DNA of 64,000 bases, from contig NHZP01000002.1 of the NCBI GenBank assembly GCA_003313425.1, positions 2,108,001-2,172,000 on the forward strand, given 5' to 3'. How positions within the stretch are numbered: position 1 is the first letter of the stretch; the number at the start of each line of letters is the position of its first letter. A model generated the notes under the pieces. That model had not been told where the DNA came from. It did not search any database and saw only the letters and a program-made list of their open reading frames with translations. Below are positions 12,068 through 22,518 of this stretch, piece after piece. Position numbers and translations under genes: made by a program. Source of the DNA: Pseudopyrenochaeta lycopersici. Its lineage: Eukaryota > Ascomycota > Dothideomycetes > Pleosporales > Pseudopyrenochaetaceae.

Positions 12068-12878
12068 ATAGATCTACAAGACAGTTTCTAATGTGTTGAT
12101 AAATCTGTGCTCAATCAAATAGACAGCCCTACGAACAACGTACTTGTTGGGCTCAAATCGTCACATTACTATAATTGGAATACAATCAATATAGTTTTAC
12201 ATCGCTTTCATTAATGAACCACTTCACCAAATCCTACCGTACATGGAGTTGTCTAGAAAATGGTACTGTATCTTTCCTAGCGAATTTTAATGATCACTAC
12301 TTGTACGGTCGTGAACTTTTTTGGCGAATGTTTAGTGACTTGGGCAACAAACAGCAAAAGAGATTTGCGACCGATATCTATTGTACTACCAAAATATAAC
12401 TTATTAGTACCTTTCACCAGCATCTTATTCAAGTTTCTCCTAAAAGGTCCCTCGTGATGTTGATAATGTGTTCAAATCTATCAGGCCTGGAGAAGGGCAC
12501 CGGAGTATGAGCTACAAAGGCTAATGAGAACACCTGCAAGACAGAAGCACGCCATGTCCATAGTATATATCATTGGATGTAATATTATATTTACATGGTC
12601 ATGCAGTTGCAGCTAACCCCGCCATTCAAGGGCGACTTCGGGAATAATTGTCAGATGGCGCAATGGGTAGCCTGCATCACGAATCGATCCTCAACAACCA
12701 CGCAACTGTGTTACTCAGGCAAGTGGGGCAGGTAAGCCAAAGCCTTCCGAACAAACTCCGGTTGCATGGCAGGTGTTTGGAACATCTGTAAAGCCAGAAA
12801 CGGATCGTACGCAGCCTTAAAATGAGTTTCTAGCTGATCGGACATACATTCGTTTGACTTTTGACCGAGAACTATACC
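12068..12878. other. Intergenic, no gene seen
   Basis: AT-rich gap between two same-strand genes; it should contain the promoter of monooxygenase 2. A minus-strand frame at 12711-12995 overlaps the coding start and is a shadow. Confidence 0.6.
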
Positions 12879-14522
12879 ATGACCGAAACTACCACGAATG
12901 GTACCAATGGTGTCAATGGCGCCACGAATGGCACCGCGTCTGCACACAAGAAAAAGATACTCATTAATGCATTCGATATGAGCACCGTTGGCCATCTAAG
13001 TCCAGGACAATGGAAGAATCCGAAAGACCGGTCTGCTACCAAGCGGAAATTGGACTATTGGATCAATCTCGCAAAACTTCTTGACAAAGGAGGTATCAAT
13101 GCGCTGTTCCTCGCCGACACTTATGGCGGATACGATACATATGAAGGCAGTTTGGATAATTGCATTAGGAGAGCGGCGCAGTGGCCTATGACCGACCCTA
13201 CCATTGTATGCTCGTCCCATGTCTCAATTCGCCGTAGAGCGCGAACTGACCATGTGTAGCCTATTTCAGCAATGGCAGCTGTGACTAAACACCTTAGTTT
13301 TGCGATCACAGCGTCTACATCTTTTGAGCCTCCGTTTCTCCTGGCAAAGCGATTCAGCACGCTCGATCATCTAACTGGGGGGCGCTTTGGCTGGAACATT
13401 GTCACCAGCTGGAAGAAGGCGGCGTTCAAGGCTATTGGCCTGGAGACACCGATTGAGCACGATGAGCGTTATGTACAAGCAGATGAATACTTGCGTGTGC
13501 TGTATAAGTAAGCCTTATAATGCCCCAGATTTTCACAAAATTGACCTCGGTGAAGGCTTTGGGAAGGTTCCTGGGCCGACGATGCCATAACAGAGAACAG
13601 CAATGAAGACGAGTATATCGACCCCAACAGAATTCGCACTATCAAACATACTGGGAAGTATTTTCAACTCGAGTCTCGGCATATAGTCGACCCCTCCCCA
13701 CAGCGAACGCCATTCCTGTTCCAAGCTGGCACTTCATCCGCAGGATCCGAGTTCGCTGCCACACATGCCGAGGCCATATTTGTATCCTCTCACTCTCCTG
13801 TCGTCCTGAAGCCCAAGATCACCAAGACTCGCCAACTAGCGGCAGAAAAAGGGCGGGATCCGCAATCAGTCAAGTTCTTCGCGACATTTACGCCGATTCT
13901 GGGGCGCACGGATGAGGAAGCGCAAGAAAAGTATGAGGAATTGAAGACTTATGCGAGTGAAATTGGGGGACTGGTGCTAGTGAGTGGCTGGACCGGGATC
14001 GATCTGAGTAAATATCCACCAGACCAAATACTGACCGCCGACGATGCGACGACGGATCATCGTGTACGTAGCTTGCTAGACCAGTTCACGGTGACATCTC
14101 CAGAAGTGCCAAAATGGACACCCCGCGTAATCGCAGAGAAAGCATCCATAGGCGGCTTAGGTCCTGTTTCAGTAGGATCGCCAGCCAAAGTGGCAGACGA
14201 GCTTGAACGATGGGTGAGAGAGGCAGACGTTGATGGATTCAACATCGGGTACGTTACCACACCGGGAAGTTTCGAGGATGTGGTAGAGTTGTTAGTGCCG
14301 GAGTTGAGGCGTAGGGGTATCTATGCAGAAATACCAGAGGAGGCGAAAAACGAGGACTGGACGGCGAGAGAGAAGGTCTATGGGAAGGGGCAGGCAAAAT
14401 TGAAGGATGATCATACAGGCGCGCGGTATAGATATGACGTTTATGAGGAGACGCAAGAGAAAGAGACTGCTAATGGTGGGGCTGTTGTTGATGAACGGCC
14501 CAATAAGAGGCAGAAAAGATAG
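12879..14522 (+). CDS. FMN-dependent luciferase-like monooxygenase (NtaA/SnaA/DszA type), copy 2
   Basis: Second member of the two-component flavin monooxygenase family. Exons 12879-13205, 13260-13507 and 13556-14522 give 513 aa. Features in order are an Asn/Thr/Gly-rich leader, KKKILINAFDM, INALFLADTYGGYDTYEGS, RFGWNIVTSWKKAAFKAIG, HDERYVQADEYLRVLYKLWEGSWADDA, SPQRTPFLFQAGTS, GGLVLVSGWTGIDL and DVDGFNIGYVTTPGSFEDVVELLVPELRRRG. A charged C-terminal tail ends in RPNKRQKR. The 48-bp second intron uses acceptor TGAAG; without it the frame breaks, and with it KLWEGSW lines up with KLLESSW of copy 1. The ATG at 12879 is used because the frame upstream opens only at TTG. A partner flavin reductase is not in the window. 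Its stop is 196 bp from that of the convergent 14719 gene. Confidence 0.9.
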
Positions 14523-14718
14523 TACCGTGATCGAGGTAAGTGAATAATTACAAATGCCATTTGAAACGTACCAAATGCACCTGTATACGAGGCTGGTGCT
14601 GGCACATCCATTTTCTCTCATGCCGTCAAGTTATCGCATGTCTATGGTTGTCCTTGCAAGTTTTCTACACTGGCTAAGAGCCTTTTCCTCCAGCGGTAGA
14701 TGATTCTGAGTATTTCCC

Positions 14719-15345
14719 TCACAATTTCATCTCTTCCCAATCCTCTCCTTGCGGAAATCCTAAATGAAACCTTCCGCACTTGGCAAAGCTTAACGTCGCT
14801 TCGTCCGCCATGGTGAAATCAGTCACCCTCCCGCCAAGCACTTCGTTCGCGTCCAGGAAATGGGCCTGAATGCGAGGACCGCTGATATGCCTCATCCAAA
14901 CTGGAACAATGAAACCGAAGAGACTGCCCGCGATGTCTTGCTTGCTGCCATGTTCGAGGTCTATCGACTCAAATATTCCAGTAATCCTGAATGGCATCAG
15001 CGTATTAACTCCCTTGGCTGGTCCAAACTCGGATGAAGAGACCAATTCTTCGAGGCCTTCCAATGTTATCGATGGGATCTTTGCTCGGAAGGTTGGCTGG
15101 TAAATTGTGACCATTGCGAAGGGTAGGCGTGACTCCAGGGGTGCAGGACTTGCAGTCCCATTCTGAGCGATTGCGTGAGCTTGTCCATCTTTCAGGATCA
15201 TAAGGCTACCACTCTCATAAACGCCGATGCCATCAGTGCCATGAGAAGAAAGATCGACCGTTCGCGGCTGGCCTTGATTGAAGCCGGCGTTGAGGGCAGC
15301 ATAAGTGGAGAACTGGAAGACATCGTTTGGAATAGAAGCGACCAT
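14719..15345 (-). CDS. Alpha-acetolactate decarboxylase-like protein with altered active site
   Basis: Single exon, 208 aa, resembling BudA-type acetolactate decarboxylase. QFSTYAALNAG, HGTDGIGVYESG, PFAMVTIYQP, FRITGIF and QAHFLDANEVLGGRVTDF follow the family order. Bacterial enzymes of about 240-260 aa bind zinc through a His-x-His pair and a His 11 residues on. Here the first His is Gln, the second is kept and the third is Arg. The Glu in the bacterial DGE motif is not conserved (SLMI here), while the Arg in FRITG is. The C-terminus is short. Ordinary decarboxylase activity is therefore doubtful, and a divergent or non-catalytic role is an inference. No presequence is evident. It is convergent with monooxygenase 2. 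Confidence 0.72.
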   Translation of the reverse strand: MVASIPNDVFQFSTYAALNAGFNQGQPRTVDLSSHGTDGIGVYESGSLMILKDGQAHAIAQNGTASPAPLESRLPFAMVTIYQPTFRAKIPSITLEGLEELVSSSEFGPAKGVNTLMPFRITGIFESIDLEHGSKQDIAGSLFGFIVPVWMRHISGPRIQAHFLDANEVLGGRVTDFTMADEATLSFAKCGRFHLGFPQGEDWEEMKL

Positions 15346-15901
15346 GATTAAAATGGGTTTGAAAGTACAGTGAGCTTGAATTCAGTGGAGGCTTAGGTAC
15401 CCAGGCTTTTGAGCTCGTCTGTGACTCTGCTCAACGGGATGCGGAAGCGAGGAGAGCCGAAAACCAAGTCAGGCCTGTGTCCGCGTCATGCCCTCCAGAA
15501 GCAACTCTGAAAACCTATCCTTTTCGAAGATTGCTATTAACTATCACTCACAAAGTGTTGGTCAATGGGACAAGCCAGCAGGAGCAAGTCTGGAGCTGTT
15601 CATATATACCGCGGCGAGCAAGCCAGAGTCTTGTAGGGACGATGCGATGATCAAATGCTCAATTTTATGGCAGTTTTGATCAACGTTGGTATAATGCTGT
15701 TCCAATCATGTTCACTCAATGATGGATGATTACAGGGACTGGGGGTGGGGGAGGGAAAGGCGATTGATCAATCAGATATCGCTTATATAATGACCCTCTT
15801 GGCACGCCAGAGCTCTCGACCTCATCGACGCCAAAGCGCAGCACGGCGACGTCCAGCCATTGCGCAGCCCGTCTGCACATACAACGCCCGTTCCGCCCGC
15901 C
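15346..15901. promoter_or_regulatory. Divergent intergenic region before complex I gene
   Basis: Separates the decarboxylase-like start (minus) from the NDUFS6 start (plus). A GGGGGTGGGGGAGGG run lies near 15741-15755. No protein-like ORF was seen. Confidence 0.5.
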
Positions 15902-16658
15902 ATGCTCCCCTTCACTCTTCGTGCACTGCGCTCCCGCAGCGCTGCGCCGCTCCTCCGCGCAAGATATGCCTCGACGGCGACGACGTCAAATCAAGTACCT
16001 GCCAATGACCCAGTTCAGCGCGACGCAAAGCCCAATGTCTCCGAGACCAATGCGCTGCCCACATCCTCCGAGGGCTCGTTCGATAAAGTCCTGCAGGAGA
16101 GCACGGCAAAGGGCGAGGAATTGAGGACATTGCAGGCCCCGAACCGCAAGGGCATTTGGAGCCGCAGCCAGAATCCGCGCGAAGTTGCTATGAGTGGGCC
16201 GAGGTTTGAGCAGAGTATCATGGAGGATCAGGTGCGTTGATTCGCGCAGTTGGCGCTCGAGGCGGAATCAGAGGGGAAGAGATTGGCTAATCTTGCCGTG
16301 CAGCCTCGTCCATATGCCGCCATCGACCTCATCCACCAGCAACCGGTCCGTTGGACACACGACCGCGTCGTCTCGTGCGACGGTGGAGGCGGCCCACTCG
16401 GCCACCCTCGCATCTTCATCAATGTGGACAAGCCTCAGATCTGCTGGTGCACTTACTGCGGCCTTCCATTTGTACGTTGCTTCTGCTGTGTAGGGTCGAT
16501 TGCACAACCGCTAATTTTCTTAGGCCCACGAGCACCACAGAGCGCACCTTGAGTCCCTCCCCGAGTCAGAGCTGTCCTATCCACTCGGCCCGAAAGGCAA
16601 TGCCGCTGAGGTCTCCGAGTCACAGCGAGTCACAGATGAGCCGCTTGGACAGCGGTAA
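15902..16658 (+). CDS. Mitochondrial complex I 13-kDa zinc-finger subunit (NDUFS6 type)
   Basis: Subunit of NADH:ubiquinone oxidoreductase that carries one zinc ion at the peripheral arm. Exons 15902-16231, 16304-16471 and 16524-16658 give 210 aa. The N-terminus is a classic matrix presequence, rich in Arg, Ser and Ala with no acids (MLPFTLRALRSRSAAPLLRARYAST). The core has the zf-CHCC pattern: C in VVSCDG, H in LGHPRIFI, then CWCTYCG. This fits the family with a fungal N-terminal extension containing NRKGIWSRSQNPREVAMSGPRFEQ. The ATG at 15902 begins the presequence; the frame upstream lacks an ATG. Confidence 0.93.
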
Positions 16659-17517
16659 ACGGGCGGTACCTGCTACATGGGAAACAATTGTAAATATGTA
16701 ACGCGTAAACAGGTGACTTGAAATGCAGAAAACAGCCTCCACAGCCTTTATTCACTGCCATCTCTATCCGTCGTTCAATTGTGCAAGCATCATTTACACT
16801 GAAGCGTTGAACGTATCAGCCATTGGCTGCATTGACATGAGCCCAACAACTGTAGTTTCTCCTCTGGCCCGCGTAAACATCCCCATGTCAACCTAATTCT
16901 TGCCTAGTCGAAACAGGGAACGAAGGAAATTGAGGCTGCCTCCGCTCGTGGTCACAGGCTAGTACCGCGCTGTTGGTGATCTTAGGCTAGCGCTCTTGGC
17001 AGCAGCCACCTCGTCTCTCTGTCGCAACCGCCTTCTCACACACAAGCCATCTCTTTTTGATGTATGCAACAACATAGTCAATTAGGAACCTTGTGGCCAG
17101 TAAAGGCTGTGCCATAATTGTTGAATTTCGGAGCATCATTTGCCTCTAATCGCAGGACTGCATGCATATCAGCCTCGTTCTTTGCAGGTTGCCACTAAGG
17201 CTCAAATTGGGTTTCAAAATGGTACCAGCAGTACGGCGCAGTTGCACTCAAACATGAGCAACGCGAACTCACCTCAACCACTCTAGTCCCTTCCTCCGCA
17301 AGCGTTTTAGCGCTCTTTTCTTCTGCAAGAACTGCATGACATATGCACGCCACAACACTTGCTCGGTCATGCCTTGGATGCCGAAGGCAGGTCCAACCCA
17401 CCAGTATGGCAACTTCCAAACTACAAAGTCGAGCTCCTGTGGGGAAACAAAAAGGGCACTCCTGAAGTCTCGAGAGATATCGATCAACCAATTTATCTTC
17501 ATCGCTTCGTTTCGATC
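16659..17517. other. Intergenic, no gene seen
   Basis: Upstream of the membrane protein at 17518. The downstream frame stays open back to about 17359 but has no ATG before 17518. Minus-strand frames at 17195-17583 are shadows. Confidence 0.55.
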
Positions 17518-19611
17518 ATGAGTAACCTTGGCGTTCCCGCCCAAATTCCGGTCTTCACTGGTATATGGACAAACTGGTCGCACGGAAAGGTGTTAGGAGC
17601 TACACTCACCCTTTCAAAACAGCACAGTAGCTTTCTTATTGCATTCATCGCTCTCTTTGTCGCATTCGCCGGTAGCAGTCTATTCAGAATCTTCTGTTTC
17701 TTGGCGCACCTGCTGTGGTCTTCCCCTTCTTATCGAGATACAATTCATCACCAGCGCCAGGCTATCCTACGAAATTCGCAGACTGGGTTATCAGCACTGA
17801 ACAGCCTCACCAACTTGCTGTGGTGCTGGAAGTCAAAGGGCCATGGAGCTTCATCGCGTTTACTACCTATCCTTGTGGCGACAGCCCTCATGACAGCGGC
17901 ATCCATCGCAGCTGGCGTTTTCTCCCCTGAGATAAGCACCTTTACTGGCGATGAGGTTTTGGTATCAAGTCCTCACTGTGGCGCTCCAGATTTCAATCCG
18001 CTCGACATACCCTTTGGGACCTTCCTAGAATATCAAGGCCACATAACGAAGCGGATGCATGCTTTCAGAAGCTACGCTAAAGACTGCTATACAGTCCAGT
18101 CAAACTCTCCAATTTGCGGAACGATGGTTCGATCAAGGCTTCCTCGAACTATTGAGAGGAACGCAAGTTGTCCTTTTGATCAGGCACTATGCAAGACGGC
18201 CAACAACAACATCAGAATTGATACCGGACTGCTTGATAGCCATGATGATATCGGCCTAAATGCTCCTCAAGATATGCGAATCCAATTTCGCTTTGTCTAT
18301 CACTGTGCGCCTCTAGTTACACAGGGTTTCAGTCGAAAGTTCAATGCAAGTGTCGGTAACGATACAGTGCTTCCGTATCGCGCCTATTCTTACGGCCCAT
18401 CGAAGGGACAAGCCTTCAACCAGAACCAAACATACATACATACCGATATCGCACGGCAGCGTTTCCGCTTTGAGGGGCTGCAAAATGAGCCTGCTTCCTA
18501 TAGCACCAAGTCAGTCGGCCATTGCCTCGTATATATATCCACTGACGAATACGTAGGCTCTACACATGGATGCCCGGTGGCAATGCAACTCTTACGTCGT
18601 TTAACCCAATAACTGAACTTCAAAGAAACGACAGCGACGTGCTTCTAGTTTTTCTGTCAACCAACAACATCATCTTTACCAATAAGACAGACGATCTTTG
18701 GTATTCAGCCCACAAAGAGTTTGTGAGAATGCGCTGGAATGGCGACTCAAACGCAACTGAAGTGCAAATGTACCAGGCAGATGAGCCAGCCTCGCCTTTG
18801 GCATGTGCTACTCAAGGCCAATTATGTGTACCCACAACCGATGGCAAGAAAGACTGTTCAACGTTAGACTCACTTGCAGCGATGAGCCAGAATCTTACAC
18901 TGAACAAGCGCCAACAGAATGTGGTAGACTGGACGAGTGCTGCTGCATTGAGATTTGGAATGCTTGGACCCATTCAGAATCTTGGAGCCAACATATTAAC
19001 GACTAACTATCTTGTCAACAATGGAATCCAAGGAGCACTTTCCAAACTTCAGTGGCATTTAGATGTGGAACAGATAGCAGATATCACGCTCGCCGCTATG
19101 CAAGGCGCAGCCGTTGACGCTGCGACTGGCCCCGCCGAACCTGAAGTTCGTCAATTTTACTCCGCACCCGAAACGTCGGAAGGAAAGTACTTCTGCAGTA
19201 ATCAAGTATGCCTCCCAGATTCATGATATGCAAACATACCCAGTCATCTGATACATGAAGTAGAAAATCCGCTCAACAGCCTATGCAAACTTCTCTGTTC
19301 TAGGGTTGTCACTCATGTTCTCCATCGGCAGCATAATTATCATCATACACTGGTCAATGGAGTACCTTTACAAACTCTGGTCTTCGCGATTCTGCCACCC
19401 GCGGCGCTACCATACTCTGGAATGGCAGCAGAATTGCGTGCTGCAGCTCCACCGTCTTGCACATGAGGAAATAGGTTCTGGCACTTGGAAGGGATGTGAT
19501 ACCGACATTCCATTTACAGAGGAGAACGAAGCATTGGTATCACTTGATATTTCGGACTTGTCGCATCCTAAGTTGCAAATGGAAAGGCGACTCGGGAAGC
19601 AAGATGTCTAA
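17518..19611 (+). CDS. Fungal three-TM glycoprotein of unknown function
   Basis: Exons 17518-18509, 18557-19205 and 19264-19611 give 662 aa. TM1 is at about residues 36-62, TM2 is the Ala-rich segment LLPILVATALMTAASIAAGVF, and the last TM (ANFSVLGLSLMFSIGSIIIIIHW) is near residue 560. Between TM2 and TM3 is a large domain of about 400 residues with many Asn-x-Ser/Thr sites and scattered Cys, which looks exported. The tail of about 85 residues is cytosolic-looking. The third exon was placed by the acceptor GTAG at 19263, which puts KIRSTAYANFSVLG in frame. The layout matches a large class of uncharacterised ascomycete membrane proteins; no enzymatic motif is visible. The ATG at 17518 is the first in a frame open further upstream. 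Confidence 0.75.
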
Positions 19612-20454
19612 GTATCTAGTTTGCCTTTTTACGCAAAAAATAGGCCACTTCTAATGTTTTCTATTTGGGATGGATGTATCCATGTTGTTACCTATACGGA
19701 CGATGATCCTGTAGTTCTACAGTGACGACTGCGTGATGAAATCATTTTCTGAAGCATACGAGGGATTATGAGTTTTCTAATGGACAGGGCCTGGTACCCA
19801 AGCCAGTTACGCATATTAACAGACGATATCACTAAATAACCTCTCGTTGACCATGAGCTGCTTTGTCGTGTGGTAAAGTGCAATGAAATGTGCATCTCAT
19901 AGTTCCGGGAAGGTTGATCTCTATAGACGAGTACCAATATCGTTTATCTTTGCGCTTTGTGAGAAAGTGCAGCACTTTATTTTCTGCATAAACATTGGTG
20001 AGAAGCTGCACGGAGGACGTATTACCGGTCCAGTGACTACCATAGCGTCAACGCTCCGTAATCATAAATTATACAAAGAGTATCTATAACCCATCGTGCT
20101 TAATTACTCGGTATCTGAAGTATCTGAAAGCAGCTATATAAAAGTGACGTGAAATATCGTATATCAAACCCCCTCGCGTAAACCTGCCCCGCGTCAACCC
20201 TGACGTCAAGCCAACCCCTCCAACCACAGCTCTCAACTTTCAAAGCTCATTCAATGTCGCAACAACACTCGACAATCTCCCCGCTAACAACTTTTTTGAT
20301 CGTCTGCACCTTTGTCCTAGCCCTCTTCCCAAGCATATTTGTCGGAATCGCCTGGGCGCCTTATAATTCCCTTGTGAACTACGCGTTCCCTCCCAACCAG
20401 CCCAGGAAAAGCGTACAGTGTTCGAGTCCCAATATTTGCGTCGCGGCACCGACA
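19612..20454. other. Intergenic with open upstream frame of the YjbQ gene
   Basis: The last 201 bases (from ATG 20254) are open and in frame with the downstream ATG at 20455, and encode a hydrophobic segment (FLIVCTFVLALFPSIFVGIAW). This is either 5' leader or an alternative N-terminus. The rest shows no ORF of note. Confidence 0.5.
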
Positions 20455-21063
20455 ATGTCTTGGTATGTTGCAAACTATTTATTTTCCCCAAAACAGATAT
20501 TTCACGGCAATCGCGCATTGACTAACACATAATATAGGTTCCAGAAATCTCTCACGCTGCCCTCGCGCTCCCGCGGTTCTTATCTCGTCACCGATCACAT
20601 CACAAAAGAGCTTCCTGAGATCAAAAACTATAAGACTGGGTTACTGAATCTCTTCATCCAACATACATCGTGCGCGCTGAGCTTGAACGAGAATTGGGAT
20701 CAGGATGTACGTGCCGATATGAGCGATGCGCTGGATCGCATTGTGCCGGAGGATAAGAAAGGTGAGGGATTGTATCGACATGATGCTGAGGGGAGTGATG
20801 ATATGCCTGTAAGTATTTTTGCATACACTGAGAAAATAGAGGGCACGGAACAACAGGAGTTTTAGAAGAATTGGGAACTATCGAGGCTGACAATATCTCT
20901 GTAGGCACACGTCAAGTCCGCCCTAGTCGGAGCGAGCGTCACGATACCAATCACCAACGGCAGACTGGCGACAGGGACATGGCAGGGCATTTGGTATTTG
21001 GAGTTCAGAGATATGAAGCATACGAGGAAAGTGGTGGCCACAATTCAGGGCGAGAAGATGTGA
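20455..21063 (+). CDS. YjbQ/UPF0047 family protein
   Basis: Small conserved beta-sandwich protein; bacterial relatives have been reported with weak thiamine-phosphate synthase activity, but the eukaryotic role is unknown. Exons 20455-20462 (8 nt), 20538-20808 and 20905-21063 give 145 aa, the usual family length. Family segments are [81 protein letters not shown] and GTWQGIWYLEFRD. The first ATG of the frame is at 20254 and would add 67 residues with a membrane-like helix. The start at 20455 is preferred because MSWFQK is where the family normally begins. Confidence 0.9.
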
Positions 21064-21571
21064 CTCAAGGAGAGAAAGGTGAAGAAGCTGCGAAATCAAG
21101 CAAGCCTCTGACAGCTCGTTTTAAAAAGGCTTGGAGTTCGAAGTCAGTAATGACAGGCACTGACTTCGGGAAAAGAGCAATCACTGATAGATCAAAAAGA
21201 AAAATGTATTGAAAGAATGACTTGATATAACCGATGTGCATATGTGGGGTCTACCTATCGATCCTGCTGCAGTGATATCGCCACTTTGCGGTCTCGTGCT
21301 ATCAACCCAGGCTCGAATGACACTTTCGTAGCCTCATAGACCAGAACAACCGCAACCCCCATTTCCATAAGAAGCTGGGTATCATGAACCTAAACCAAAA
21401 GGAAAGCTACCTTTTAGTGTATGGAAGACCCGTGTGATTGCAGGTAAGACCGAATAGCAATTTGAATATCTTCAAACAAAATTGTCTTAAATGTAAAGCA
21501 CACTGTTCTTCTGCCGGTCAGAAAAGGCAGCCGAAGAGGTCGTGTTTCTGACAGTGTCGCGGATGAAGCCA
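21064..21571. other. Intergenic between convergent genes, no gene seen
   Basis: Shared 3' flank. The YjbQ gene could use an alternative frame past its stop only by a frame change, so nothing is called. Confidence 0.55.
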
Positions 21572-22291
21572 TCACTCGCGATGGAAAACGAGGAAGCCCA
21601 CGTCGGCGTCCATCATCCACCGTCCCGGCTGGCACTCGTTCTCAATCTGATAATACGTCCGCAGGTGCCACTCGCCGTTTCTCTCACGGCACCAAAATGG
21701 GTCATCACTGCGCGCATCGGCTGGTTGTATCCTCCTTGGCTCGTATGCGCCCCGCTCCGTCGCGACCCTTCGGTTTTCCATTTGAATTTCCTCTCTCGTC
21801 GGGCCATGGTTGCAAGTCATTCGCGTCTCAACACGTGGTCTGGATGCGTAGTTTGGCGCCTGGGGATTGGTGACATGGTAGGTAGTTGTTGTTGTCGTTG
21901 TTGTCGGGCCGGGCGGGTAGACGTAAGCCTGGTAGCCGTAGCTGGGCGTCATATTGTAGTGGGTCCTCTGATACAGCGAGTATAAGTTAGCAAGTGGGTA
22001 TATGGAGTCATGAAGGCCATAGTTGTAGTAGCCACTATAGGCGGGGTAGTGATAGTTGTGGGCGGAGTAACTGGTGCCGTAGGAATATGGGTAGTAAGAA
22101 ATGGCATTGTGTACCGCAGGATAGTAGCAAGCGCCGGCGCCAGCGATACCAACATTGTAGCCATAACCGCCTGGCATCACGCCAGCGGGGTAGGCGCCGT
22201 TTGGCAGCTGACCAGCATAGCTGAGGAAGCCGCGCTGGCCGTAGCGGGGCGTGTACACATATTGGTGGCGCGGCTTGGGGAGAGCCTCCAT
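21572..22291 (-). CDS. Tyr/Gly/Pro-rich hypothetical protein
   Basis: Single exon, 239 aa, ATG at 22291 (the frame extends to TTG at 22363). Residues 1-150 are rich in Tyr, Gly, Pro and Ser (GYGYNVGIAGAGACYYP, YYNYG), a prion-like or structural composition. An eight-Thr run is encoded by a GTT/GTC repeat at about 21884-21906. The last 70 residues are charged and more ordered, with ETRMTCNHGPTREEIQMENRR and WCRERNGEWHLRTYYQIENECQPGRW. That part looks like the conserved end, with paired Cys and Trp. No known domain was recognised. A second Tyr-rich gene precedes it on the same strand. Confidence 0.6.
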   Translation of the reverse strand: MEALPKPRHQYVYTPRYGQRGFLSYAGQLPNGAYPAGVMPGGYGYNVGIAGAGACYYPAVHNAISYYPYSYGTSYSAHNYHYPAYSGYYNYGLHDSIYPLANLYSLYQRTHYNMTPSYGYQAYVYPPGPTTTTTTTTYHVTNPQAPNYASRPRVETRMTCNHGPTREEIQMENRRVATERGAYEPRRIQPADARSDDPFWCRERNGEWHLRTYYQIENECQPGRWMMDADVGFLVFHRE

Positions 22292-22518
22292 GGTGTTGGT
22301 TGACAAAGTTACGAAGAAAGTAAAAAGACTCAAGTCAATGGGAAGAAATGGTGTATGTGGCAAGTAAGGAGGGGACGGTTTAGTAGGCCAAGGCAGGGAA
22401 AGACGAGGTAAAGGTCAGTGCCAGTGTTTGCGGCCAGAGCTTCATATAGCGTCAACAATGACAGGCGGGCCGACGAAAGCGGGGAAGGCAGTGTACGATA
22501 AGGGAAAGCACGAGGGCA

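Noticed and set aside
12711..12995. Minus-strand ORF of 94 codons
   Set aside because: It overlaps the start of monooxygenase 2 antisense and has no motif.
13508..13560. Apparent frameshift in monooxygenase copy 2
   Set aside because: Removing the 48-bp segment 13508-13555 restores KLWEGSWADDA, which aligns with copy 1, so it is an intron.
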